DNA from: Steromphala cineraria
Lineage: Eukaryota; Mollusca; Gastropoda; Trochida; Trochidae
Direction of reading: 5' to 3'
Assembly (NCBI GenBank): GCA_916613615.1
Contig: OU744736.1
Coordinates: 3,808,330-3,872,329, forward strand
Length of the DNA stretch: 64,000 nucleotides
Below are positions 25,835-37,318 of the stretch, piece by piece. Below the pieces are notes generated by a model that did not search any database, was not told the DNA's origin, and saw nothing but the letters and a program-made list of their open reading frames with translations. Made by a program: the position numbers and the translations under genes. The first letter of the stretch is position 1. Each line of letters begins with the position of its first letter.

Positions 25835-26941
25835 ACAGGAAAACTCATAGTGATTATAGATTGCGATGAAACTTGTAAGCATTACCTTGAACAAACGGAC
25901 ACTGTATGAAAGGCCAATTCATCCGTTATCCCAACCTTATTCTCATCATACACTCTACGGATTCAGTTATACACAAACAAAACAACAGAAAGAAAATTAA
26001 GGTATTAAAAACGTTTTATATTTCGATATGTTGAGTTTAAGTGAAATAAAAAAAGCTTTGAATAAATCGATTAAAAAAAAATATTAGCCAAGGAAACATG
26101 GCACTGTGTTTAGAATGACTTCCATAAATTTCTGTGTTGCATACGTTCTTATGCTGGATCATAAATATGAACTAGGGTTTCAAAGAAGAATGATTATGAT
26201 AATAAACCATTGGTGTAACGTCATTTCGAAATAGGGTTTAAATCTTGCACTTGATGTCTAGTGTACCAAAGTGCATGAGAATCTCACATTTGGCATAAAG
26301 GAAGTGATATTTACACAACGTTATCTTTGAAGCTGAAGATCAACTGCTGGAAAACATGTTGTTTGCTGTTACTGTGAGTGCATAAAGTTGAACTAGATAT
26401 CACCCAACACAAACCATTAAAGGCGAAACCAAATGATTGATTTTTATGTATCGTATAATTTATTTGCTAGATACCAACACCTAACCGACAATTTGGCGTG
26501 ATAACACTCACATGTTTGTATCCTGCTTACTGTGACAGCAACACTTTCAATAATCATAGTTAATGTCAAATGTATTTTTGTATCCCATTATTAAACTCTT
26601 TTTCCTGTTGTTGAAGAATATCCGGTATGAACAGAAAACTGTTGGCGGAATTTAACATTTGCAAAAAAGAAATTGGTTGTGTTAATGAACTTTGTTCCCA
26701 ACGTTTTAGGCCTCGTTTTTGTGTTTGATAAAGATTGACTTGCAGTTTGCAACACCATTTTATTTACACTTACTTTCTTTTAAAACGTGTTTTTAGCCTT
26801 TAAGTTTGGTTTCATCAGTTACATTTAATGATGTGTCAATCATGGAGACACTCAAATGTTGACACTGAAAACTGTTAGAAGTGTTTTGTGATTTATTTGC
26901 CCAAACACATTAGTCTTGATTGTAACTGTTTTATACCTAGC

Positions 26942-27127
26942 TTAATTACCTTTTCTTAAAGAGTGCTCAAGTACTTGTTTTACATAAACCATAGCTCCTG
27001 AAGGGTGATCTCGACCTAGCCATTGCAGTTGGTAATCTTGATATATGACGTCATCATGGTACCACTTCTTCAGACCATTGTCCTTTGAACCTTCAAGCAT
27101 TGCAAACCTGCAGTATTGTCTTACCAT
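26942..27127 (-). pseudogene. Possible LINE endonuclease-domain fragment
   Basis: A 61-aa frame includes DYQLQWLGRDHPSGAMVYVK, which resembles the GY...DR..GGGV.iYV strand region of the endonuclease domain of Jockey/CR1-type retrotransposons. Composition is more protein-like than other short frames in this desert. It has no initiation context of its own, no reverse transcriptase next to it, and stops after about 60 residues. It is either a decayed LINE scrap or an isolated exon of an unrecognised gene (a GTAATT at its 3' end could serve as a weak donor). Confidence 0.3.
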
Positions 27128-30100
27128 TCCAAATGTTAGGTACAGGTAAACACAGTGTTTGTGAGGGGGCTAGACGCTTCCTCTCACCTGTTCTTACCTG
27201 GCTCAGGTAAGTTGTCCAGAATCAGGAACACGTGATGACGTCAATGGCCTATCACGTAATAGTTGATGCACACCATCTGTCGATCAAGATTTCTCCTGTG
27301 AATAGGAATGACTATTGGATCAATGTTACGAATCGTGTCAATTATTTAATGCAAAATATTCTTTACATTGAGCTGATTGTTTTATAATTGTTTCTTATGA
27401 GATATTGTGCAAACGCGATTCTCAAATGATGGTTCATTTTGGATTTAATGCTGAAAGGTTGACTTGAAAGTTACCAAATTGGGTGTCAATACAATTGTAT
27501 AATTATTCGTTTCCATGATTTCAAAGCATGATTACGACATATCAATTTACATTTCCTTTAATAACATCGTAACCAATTAGTTAAATTTAATTATATTCTT
27601 AGAAAAATGGACCTTTTGACTTAAATCATGATTTAAACAAATAAAAGGATATATTTTCATACTTTCCATACGCAATAACCTATCCATTACTATATTTACG
27701 CGACCGACGGGGGTAAGGAGGGGGTATTTGGGGAAATGAGTTATGAGTTATCACAATTTCTATAAATACCATTTACAGCAAATGAGACTGCGAATCCGCC
27801 TGAAGACACAAGGTTGTGAGGACATTACCCTGCTGTAAAGGGCAGGTTGTTTCCATTCGGGACCTTGTTTTTAGCTGCAAGTGATAAAACGCCTCAGAAA
27901 TAGACCAAAAATGTGTTAAAAAAGTTTAACCTTTCTTTTCATGATGCAAACTGATTTTTCAAATTAAATCTCATAAATATATAAATATATTTCGCCAAAC
28001 ATTGAATAAATCATTTTCAATATGTTTTAGAAAGGAATTTAAGGTATTGGTATTATTTGCAGTAATAAACAGTTTTTGACTTTATTGTGAAGGTTAAACA
28101 AAACATTAAAATTTTAGTCCTGGACAATGACAATGTAAATGTTCCTCAGTCTGTAATTTAGGCTACTTCAAGCTTTATTTATACCCTCACCACAGTGATA
28201 TTCTTATGAATAGGAAGCTTAGATTGAGGTTAAATGTATCCTATCTTCAAAGATTGAATATATTCATAGTGCTATTGTTTCCTCAAATAATTAACAACAA
28301 TTTTTTTTTACATTGACATAGAACAAATACAAGTATCGAGGCATGGCTTTGAGATATTTAATACTAGGCTGATTGATATAGAAAGGACGATGATCCCTAT
28401 TGAGCATTTAGTATCGAAATGAAGTGTGTTCATAAAGCATAAAATACCATAATATTGAATCGCTTTACAATATTGATATCTTGGTTTTGGGTGAAATAAA
28501 ATTGGATTATAAGATAAGAGAAAAAGTAGACAGTCTATTTTGAATGTAGACGTAATTGTGGCTGTGAGTAAGGGAGATAAGATAGGTTCTATACCCATGC
28601 TGATGTTTATGTAGCTGTAGGCATATTGAGATAACCTTGGTGAGATACATTTGTGGATACGCTTGTTCGTAAACAGGGACTACTGACGGACAGTTTTTAA
28701 GCCAATAGGCTATGTCATTGTGTGAATGTCTGTATAAGTTGGTGTATTACTTCGGGAAGACTAATACATTAATAACAATTGTTGCTACAAATGTAAACTT
28801 TAATTAATACATCTGACGAGAGATGTCAATCTTCAACTAGACCTTCACTTTTATTTTTATAAATGTTACCATCTCTCTTTGTTGATATGATTACCTTGAC
28901 GATAACATATCTGATTTTCGAACGTGTAGTTTTAAATATGTGAGAAATTAGGTTGGAAAAGGCTTTAAGGAAACCAATTTCCTAAATCAGGAAGAACATT
29001 AATATGTCAAATATTTTATTCTGAAATTTGCTGATAACTCTATGTTTAGACCATATTATTCATGTCATATCTGTTCAAATATCCTTGACGTTGTCTCTTC
29101 CTGTGTTAAGTGGGCGTATGTCTCATGATTAGATTGCTTGCCTAATGTCCAAAGTTCACATTATTGATAAAGGTCGTATACCAACACAACAAGTTCCATA
29201 TACTTATGAAGCCATTAGGTGACTATATAAATGTACTTCATAAGATTAAACTTGAAATTTCCTCTAACTCGAACATTACCTATTGAAAAACTAGTCCAGA
29301 TTTGGATTTGCAAACAAGCTGAATATCCCATTGGACTTGTTTCTTTTGTGATTAAGTTGTTGATAAAATAAATTACATTGTGACTCGATTCTATATGCAT
29401 GAATTATACAATTTCAAGATAGTGCTGACACGATACGAAACAGACACTTTTCAATAAATTTCATTAAATTAGCTTTTGCGAATGACCAAGCTATTTAATC
29501 TAAAAATGGTTACGATTGTTGTTAATTTCTTGGAAAACTATACCACTAACCGATGCGTGGTATCATTATGGAACTATATTTTTCCAAAATTGATAACTGC
29601 TTCACCACTTAAAGGTCAACACGTTCAATCTAACAACCGAATAAATTCTTTCAATTATTTGCTCAAGTTTGATAACATGATAGAATTTTAAACAATCAAA
29701 CGCTACACGACAACGCTACACAGCAATGGACCACCTGATGCCCTTGGTTGTCACGTTTTGTTTGTTACTTTCTAAGGATTTAGATGACAACAAGGAACAC
29801 AAGAAGGTACCCGAAATCATCAACCTGTAAAGATGCCTAAAGTTATTCATTTCAACAAATTCTTGTCTATGGGTCACTCCATGTATTTTCAAGCTAACAC
29901 ACCTTTATATAAGGAAGCAAAAGAAAATAGATTCTCAATTAAACTTCCCTTATCTTTCATAAAGGTTTATTCGTTAATCCAAAAAGTTGATAAATAAAAC
30001 GTAAATTAACCATACTGTATGCGTGTAACTGTAAGTTCTTTCAGTGTAAAGAATTCAATGGTTCACTTACTAGAATAAACAAGATAAGATTAGTGTAGAT

Positions 30101-30188
30101 AGAGTGTCTGGGACGGTTTGCTCAGACATGCGTATGTTGACCCAAATTAAGAGGATAAGTATAAACGTTATTTTGCACTCTAAACGTT

Positions 30189-30304
30189 TCGTAATGGTGG
30201 CGAGCAAAAGAAACAACAGTGGTGCATCTTCTCGAAACGATTCTGGAGAGGGGCCTTCTAAGTTTAACGCCCAGTCTCTGAAAAAACTTCTTAAACAAGA
30301 ATAG
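30189..30304 (+). other. Small open frame of protein-like composition, unassigned
   Basis: The 38-residue tail after an internal Met at 30191 reads VASKRNNSGASSRNDSGEGP and continues with FNAQSLKKLLKQE before a TAG. Ser/Asn/Gly-rich then basic helical composition recalls the start of a retroelement gag/ORF1 or a nuclear protein, but no homology is recognised. It stops 90 bases before the minisatellite. Confidence 0.2.
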
Positions 30305-30391
30305 TTAATCCAATAGGTGAATTTTATAACTTTTTAACCAAAGTAAAAATTGCGTTTCAAGAAGGTCTCTTCAAGCTAGTTTGAAAGTTTT

Positions 30392-31208
30392 GATATTATG
30401 AATACGTGTCTGTGTTATTATGAATAAGTATCTGTGATACCATGAATAAATGTCTGTGATATTATGAATAAGTGTCTGTGATATTATGAATAAGTGTCTG
30501 TGATATCATGAACAAGTGTCTGTGATATCATGAATAACTGTCTGTGATATTATAAAACAAGTGTATGTGATATCATGAATAAGTGTCTGTGATATTATGA
30601 ATAACTGTCTGTGGTATCATGAATAAGTGTTTGTGATATTATAATTAAGTGTCTGTGGTATCATGAATAAATGTCTCTGATATGATGAATAAGTGTCTGT
30701 GATATTATGAATAACTGTCTGTGATATTATAAAACAAGTGTATGTGATATCATGAATAAGTGTCTGTGATATTATGAATAACTGTCTGTGGTATCATGAA
30801 TAAGTGTTTGTGATATTATAATTAAGTGTCTGTGGTATCATGAATAAATGTCTCTGATATGATGAATAAGTGTCTGTGATATTATGAACAAGTGTATGTG
30901 ATATCATGAATGAGTGTCTGTGATATTATGAACAAGTGTATGTGATATCATGAATAAATGTCTGTGATATTATGAATAAGTGTCTGTGATATTATGAACA
31001 AGTGTCTGTGATACCATGAACAAGTGTCTGTGATGTCATGAATAAGTGTCAGTGATATCATGAATAACTGTCTGTGGTATCATGAATAACTGTCTGTGAT
31101 ATTATAATTAAGTGTATGTGATATCATGATTAAGTGTATGTGGTATCATGAATAAGTGTCTGTGATATCATGAATAACTGTCTGTGATATTATAATTAAG
31201 TGTCTGTG
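30392..31208. repeat. Minisatellite, 22-bp unit, ~37 copies with higher-order structure
   Basis: Consensus unit is TATYATGAATAAGTGTCTGTGA, repeated from 30392 to 31208 with point variants (ATAACTGTC, AACAAGTGTATG, ATTAAGTGTC). One eight-unit block containing the rare 23-bp variant TTATAAAACAAG recurs 177 bases later (30551 and 30728), which shows segmental duplication inside the array. It is not a CRISPR array: there are no spacers. Confidence 0.92.
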
Positions 31209-33809
31209 CGTGAGAGTAGGCACTTGCTCCTCAACATTAACCTTGGTCGGAATTTTCAAAGCGTTTTTTTATTTCAGAGATGGTTGTAAACAAATGTGTG
31301 ATACTAACGATTAGTGAGAAAAGAGAAATCTAGACTTATCTATACAGTAGAGGGATTTTAATAAATACATATAAATTTTGACGTTGAAGTGCTAAAGAAA
31401 GGATTAAGTTAATCTTCAAGGGACATAACTCTTACCCACCAATATTTTTCAAAGTTGCAAAAATAGGGTTGTGACCCATCTAATTGCTCCTGAGACAACC
31501 ACGAAGAACTTTTATGTGATAACACGAAAACAGAATTACCATTTGTTTACCAATTTTCTAGATAAAATAATGATTCTTTTTAAAGAAAAAGTTATTGAAG
31601 TTTGTTTTGTACACACATTATCTTTTAAAGCAGACTTGTTATAAATGATGAGCAACCTAAAGTTTGAACAATGTATTGAAGAAGCCCTAAACGCATCCCT
31701 GTACGGTTTCAGTCTATATATCATGTTCGAGATTTTTTAGTTTTCGATGAATATGTAATCTTACACCTACACATTCTCAATAAAATAAACTGATTAGCAT
31801 TAAGTGGTTGATAAATCATCAGTCAGCATTTGCATAACAAACATCACTTGGCATGCAAAGGACCCTTACGGCAAACATCATGGCACTTGGATTTTGTATT
31901 TACGCCTACACGAGAGGTCAGGGCTTATCTACAGTTCTAGTTAAAGTAACACGGAGTGTGAAGATAAATTGTCGAGTTAATATTAAACATCAATAAGGTT
32001 ATACAATATGGATTTGTTATTGCGATACGAATTTCTATCATATCAGATATAACAATCACATAGAATTTCATCAAAATGAATGAAAGTGTTACTATTTTCT
32101 ATATCCAAAATGTCCTTTACACCATTTAATAAAACGTTTAGTATAAGACTTATTTCTTGGAACTGTCGTTAGGTTTTTCTTATTCACTTATTTTGTATTG
32201 GAAAAATCTATTTTAGTCAACAAAATTAAATCTAGTTAGCAAAGTTCTCTTATTGCTCGTGCATTTGGTTACCTAGAAACGCGCAGTTCAGAAAAAAATT
32301 TACTAAGGGGAAAATAAAAGCGGAGCTCTAATAACGATTAAACCAGCAAGAGTATTACCCCCTTTAAATTGCTGTATTTTAATGCCGCTTCAAACAGAAA
32401 GGTGTATTTTTTACAATGTAAGTAGAATATAAAACTATGCAATCTAGATATCTAAAATGTTAAATACTTTTAAATGAAATTGATCCAATAAATTCACTTT
32501 GAAGTTTCGTCGCTGAAATAAGAGTTGCACATCTAGACTTCGACAAAAAGGGAATGTGAAGGATAAAGGGATGTAACTCTTGCAGGCATAAGCATAACGG
32601 GCTGTACAGAAAATTTGGAAAACGTATTTAATTGTAAAAACAATCATACCTTACTATTTTTTGTTATTTTTCGTCCATCAAACTTTACCCTACAATTATT
32701 TATATTATGAGTAGTTGACACATTTACTTTTTCGGGACATCCCAAGCCTCGTTATATCCTTTTCTTATGTTGAACCTTTGCCAAGGTTGTATAATTATTT
32801 AACCTTGAAATGTAAATACTTAAGTAAGTGCTAGATTAAGTAATAAAGTATGCTTAAGTTCTAAATAGGTTCTGTAGTATATTTAGAAAATTAAAACTTA
32901 AATCGTAGTCGTAGACGAATAATTCATCTCTCAAGAAAAATCACAGTGTCTATTAGATTCACTTTGGTTCGAATCTCGGATTCAGAATTCAGAAATAGCC
33001 TTGATCGACTTTGGGTCTAGATTATTTCTGAAATATTATATCTCCATCGAATTCGTTAAATTTGGAATATATATATGTTACACTCAAGATAAAAAAAATG
33101 AAAATTTTAATTTTCGATTTGTAATTAAGTCAAATACGAGATTAGGATTCATTTGGTTGAATTCCACGTAACATTGATATTGCTTTAACTACGCCCAGTT
33201 CGTTAGGATGTCGTTCTCGATTCAAACATACCAGAAAACCATTCTGAAAATGAAAATTTTGCAACTATGATGATTTTTATTGCATTCGATGGCGGCAAAT
33301 TAGGGTTGTTACACAGGTCTTTTAAAAACAAATTTTGAACTCAAATCATTATTACATGTATGAAATAAAACATACTGAGAATGAGATAGATATTTGTATT
33401 TTATTTTCAATGTCAACAATAAATTGATCACTTGATAAGTGATAGGTCTTATATGTCATTTGCCAACAAGAATAACTAATGAAGCATAACAATGTGCATA
33501 TTTATGTCGCTAGCAATAGTGGTAGAGTTAATAAACTCCTTTGAATTGGGGATAAGTTGCATTTATGTTGTGTTAGTGATTTTCCGAAAAATAGCATTAG
33601 GAAAAAAAATGAAATTTCAACAACCAGTTATAAGCCTTTTAGAGACCGACAGATTATCCTTTCATTTTGACAAGAAAACTACTTATAATCTAAAAAACAT
33701 TTCTGTTACAACTTCAGTCCTTATTTCTTCATATAGATATATAAAATTTAATTCTTTGAAGAAAATAGTTCAACGTTAATTTAACTATTTTAACATTACA
33801 CTCATCTTA

Positions 33810-34075
33810 GGGAATATGTGCCAAAATGAATTCATGTACACTTGTAACTCGCAAGATGTTACATGTCTTTTCAAGAATTGCATGGTTTTCTTTGACATTT
33901 CTAGAATAACATTTCAACTTTGTGAAGTTGAGAACAGCAAGTTGGGTTTTACAGGATTGAAATTTTAGTTATGCACAGCTAGACTTGTCTTTTCAAGAAT
34001 TGCATGGTTGAGAACGACATGTTACATTTTGCGAGTTACGAGTGTACATGAATTCAATTTTTGGCACATATTCCC
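33810..34075. mobile_element. Inverted-repeat element with ~60-bp arms
   Basis: The left arm GGGAATATGTGCCAAAATGA to 33868 pairs with the right arm, from GACATGTTACATTTTGCGAG at 34016 to GGCACATATTCCC at 34075. Inside, TCTTTTCAAGAATTGCATGG occurs twice in direct orientation (33867 and 33987). Probably a non-autonomous transposon; no target-site duplication is clear. Confidence 0.6.
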
Positions 34076-34369
34076 TTTCATATACAATAGCGTGGCTTTG
34101 ATAATAAAAGGTTGTTGCAATACTTTTTTTCCCACGTGCACATTAGTTATGACATGTTTAAGTGCTTTGTTAAAAATGTTGTCACATCAAAGTGACAATA
34201 GTCTTGATAACTATAGACAGTAACTATAAAACACATAAATGAAAATAAGCAAAATGCGATAGAAATGTAACAAATTCGATAAAAGAATAATAAAATGAGC
34301 GACAAAAGCTTTTTAGTCAATATTTCAACAAATTCTTTCTCCCTTTTATGATTAATAAATAATTATAAA

Positions 34370-34735
34370 TTAAAAGGGCAGTAGCACATTTTTATGGGGA
34401 ATATTAGGAGATTTTAAGAAAATTAAAATAAATGGTTCCAAATGAAAGATGATGTATTTAAACTAAATGATACAGAAATAAATCAAATAAATAATGAAAA
34501 GTTCAGCCATGTGATTCCTTTTTATTCAAATATTTGAATGAAAGGTGTTCACACAAAAATGGCCGCCAATGGCCTTTGAGTGAATCTTTATAATTGGTTT
34601 TCTGACTATGGATGATTCGTTCGTGTAATAACATTTTTGACACTATCAAAATTATACTTGTAGCGTTAACATACACTTATCAGTGTAAAATTTAAAATAT
34701 AAAATTTTCAAAAAAACGTGGTACTGCTCCTTTAA
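34370..34735. mobile_element. TTAA-flanked MITE, copy 2 (366 bp)
   Basis: Starts TTAAAAGGGCAGTAGCACAT and ends ACGTGGTACTGCTCCTTTAA. It is collinear with the 11396-11763 copy throughout (AAAATAAATGGTTCCAAATG, GGTGTTCACACAAAAATGGC, and a common AT-rich 3' part), but with many point differences. The two copies are in the same orientation and were presumably inserted independently. Confidence 0.75.
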
Positions 34736-35426
34736 AGAGGCCATTTCTATTTGCTATAATAGTAACTATACAACGTAAAACAGTTGTGGAAGTTATAACT
34801 CCGGAAAGTATTTCCTCTTCGAAGGATATAACAAACAAAAATGACGTCAGATATGAAACGTTATGATGTTGTCACAAAGTGATATAAATGGTTGCTATAT
34901 AAAATATAGGAATACTGTAGTGGAAAAAGAGTAAAAATATGGATCTGCAGATACTTATTCATACACATTACAATATTCCTAAATTATTATGTCCAGTATG
35001 TGAAAGCGAGTATAACAAAATAATGTCTGTGCGTCTAATATACTTGTAGTCACAAGTCGGTCAATTTGGAAGCAAAAGGCAACAGAACAAAAGTTGATGT
35101 CACAAACACAGCATGGTTTTAAAGAATAGAGTGACAATAGCTTATGTCACAGGATGATGTTAACGGATGGTGTCACAGGCAGTATATTCATAAGTGATTT
35201 CACAGAATAGCACCACAATATGGAGCAACAGTTTAGAGTTGCAATATTTGAAGTCGTTGGATGATGCCACAAAAGGGAACCACGTGGGAGGCATTTTTTG
35301 AAGTCACAGGATATTATCACAGGCAAAGTGTCAATTGTTGTTGTCACAGGCTGATGCCACAATAAAATGTCACACGGGATAGTGACAATACTTCTGTCAC
35401 AGGGAATTGTCACAATATTTAGAGGA

Positions 35427-35577
35427 TATTTGTCTTTTCTTGACAAATACCATGTTTATCTCATCGAGTGAGGAAGAAAGTTTATATTTTCACGAGTGGC
35501 GCAGCCACGAGTGATAATATAAAATTTTTCTGCCTCACGAGATGAGATAAACATGGTATTTGTCAAGAAAAGACAAA
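35427..35577. repeat. Foldback element, ~72-bp arms and 2-base centre
   Basis: The left arm from ATTTGTCTTTTCTTGACAAA is mirrored by the right arm ending TTTGTCAAGAAAAGACAAAT. The centre is CACGAGTGGC then GCCACGAGTG. An almost continuous long palindrome of this type is likely unstable in cloning or assembly. Confidence 0.75.
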
Positions 35578-35736
35578 TTTTCTATTTATTTTATGATTAA
35601 ATCGTTGTTTTTCTGTCGAAATTCAAGCGCATCTACGTTGAGTCGGCTCCGATGAGAGCCCGTTGCCTAAGCGACAACATGACGTCATGAGCGTGTCATT
35701 GCGTCAGAGCATTGTTCGATGACGTCAGGTCATTGT

Positions 35737-35764
35737 TGTTATCAGTCACTAGTGACTGATAACA
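35737..35764. repeat. Perfect 28-bp palindrome with adjacent half copy
   Basis: TGTTATCAGTCACT is followed immediately by its exact complement AGTGACTGATAACA. A partial second copy (GTTATTGTCACTAGTGACTG and following bases) runs at 35774-35801. It lies in the segment inserted into the GTCACA array. Confidence 0.75.
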
Positions 35765-37210
35765 CGTTCCATTGTTATTGTCACTAGTGACTGATAACAC
35801 GGTTTACTGTCATTGATAGATCTCGGTATTTCACCGCCAATCATATAATAAAATATCATAGAGAGAGTCACAATAGTTATTGTCACATGATAATGGTGCT
35901 GTTACCCACACAGTGACAGTAGATCGTGTCACAAAATGCTGCCTCAAGATGGTTTCACGGTACTAGTGAAAAAATCCAGATGTTGCTATATGTTTTTGTC
36001 ACATAGTAGCATAGAAATAGTTGATGTCACAGGAAAGCGTCACTATATGTTGTCGCATATATTAAAGTTATTGCCAAAAGATGACGACAAGCGATGTAGC
36101 TAACGGGTGCATTGAATAGACGATGCCAGGATAGTGGCTTCAATAGGGAATTGATATTTCTGCAATACCTTAGCATATGCATTACATGAGGGATTGCTGC
36201 CCTTACATAAAGTCGACGAATACAGGTATCCAAAAAGGGAAATAACTCATGAAGGCTTAGAAATGACAGGCCTATACTAAAAACGTTATTACTCTAGCAA
36301 TTTAAGTATGATATCGATCCATTGTTGTATCGTATTGGTCATAGTTACTTCAAACTCCTCGATGTAGATTAGGTGTATCTGCTTAGGTTTGCTGTCACAT
36401 CTACACCTTTTTAATCGACCTTATTATATTTCAACGCTTTCAGCCACAAGCAACAACCAAGAAATAAGTTATAAGTCCAATTTTGGCCTGTAGGGGATGA
36501 AAGGTTTAATGGTTACCATACAATGGTCATAAAATGTTCTCACTCTTCCTTGATAAAGTCTGACAGGTATAAAATGAGCTTTAGTGTTTATCACGCTTTG
36601 CTATCGATACACAGAAACACTTTTTGCCGATACATAATCTCTTAAATGGGTTACGATCAATTTCATTAAAATAGTTACAAGATCTGAAATCTATTCCGAC
36701 CAACCCTGGTTATTTATCATATCACCTAACATCCTTGAATAGTCGGGCTCAAGAAGTCTTTCCATTGTGACCCTAGAAAGGGCATTTAATGATTTAAAAA
36801 ATCTTTAGTTTATGAAAATACAAGTAGGGAAGAGTCACGTCAAAGGAAGTATAAAGTTCTGAAGACCCTTGAACAATTCTCTTTAGCATGTAGTGACATA
36901 AAACGTGTACTTTTCCAAATCAGGACAGGGCTTAAATGGTCAAAGCTAGAAATCGTTACAAGAAACGCAAGTATTATTTGTTTCATCACAGAATAAAATA
37001 CGAAATAAAGTCAGTGACGTCTATATTGCGTTGTAAGGTTGATAAATTAGGAACGACATTACGGATCAAACGATTTACAATAGTCAAACTTCGATGCCAT
37101 AAATTTCTGCACATCTTAAGTGTATATAAATATAGATAATTGAAAAAAACTTTTATAAGAAGATTCAAAGTAACGATTTCAAAAAGTCAAATATCAGTGT
37201 GAGTCTCTTT

Positions 37211-37318
37211 CTAAGAATACGTGAAAGTCACATTGGTAAGCTCAACACTTCCGGTTATAACCATCTTACGAGATATTTCACCTCTTAGTGTCTTGATAAT
37301 CTTCTTCCCAACTTGCAG
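37211..37318 (-). CDS. PAN-Sushi-galectin gene terminal exon 6
   Basis: 108 nt, residues 287-321 and TAG. The acceptor is CTTTGTTTCAG, phase 0. LQVGKKIIK and MVITGSVELTNVTF correspond to the last galectin strands (f.V.g..., i.GdV.l..v). No canonical AATAAA was found on this strand in the next few hundred bases. Confidence 0.8.
   Translation of the reverse strand: MQVGKKIIKTLRGEISRKMVITGSVELTNVTFTYS

Larger units (their letters stand above)
25840..30390. other. Intergenic DNA, no firm gene
   Basis: AT-rich sequence with no spliced gene that I can assemble. Two short open frames are listed separately as weak candidates (26942-27127 minus, 30189-30304 plus). Nothing else structured was seen. 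Confidence 0.4.
35080..36060. repeat. Degenerate GTCACA-rich minisatellite interrupted by foldbacks
   Basis: Variants of TGTCACAGGATGATGTCACA recur at irregular 18-30 base spacing from 35093 to about 35410 and again from 35866 to 36040. The middle (about 35427-35850) is occupied by a foldback and a palindromic segment that lack the motif. This suggests an old tandem array split by insertion. The minus-strand frame at 35147-35446 is a by-product of the repeat. Confidence 0.55.

Noticed and set aside
30392..31208. CRISPR-like direct repeat array
   Set aside because: The 22-bp units abut without unique spacers and the DNA is clearly eukaryotic; it is a minisatellite.
35147..35446. 99-aa frame with repeating VTIPCD/LLWHQP-type units
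   Set aside because: The periodicity comes from the GTCACA minisatellite read in one frame, not from a protein repeat.
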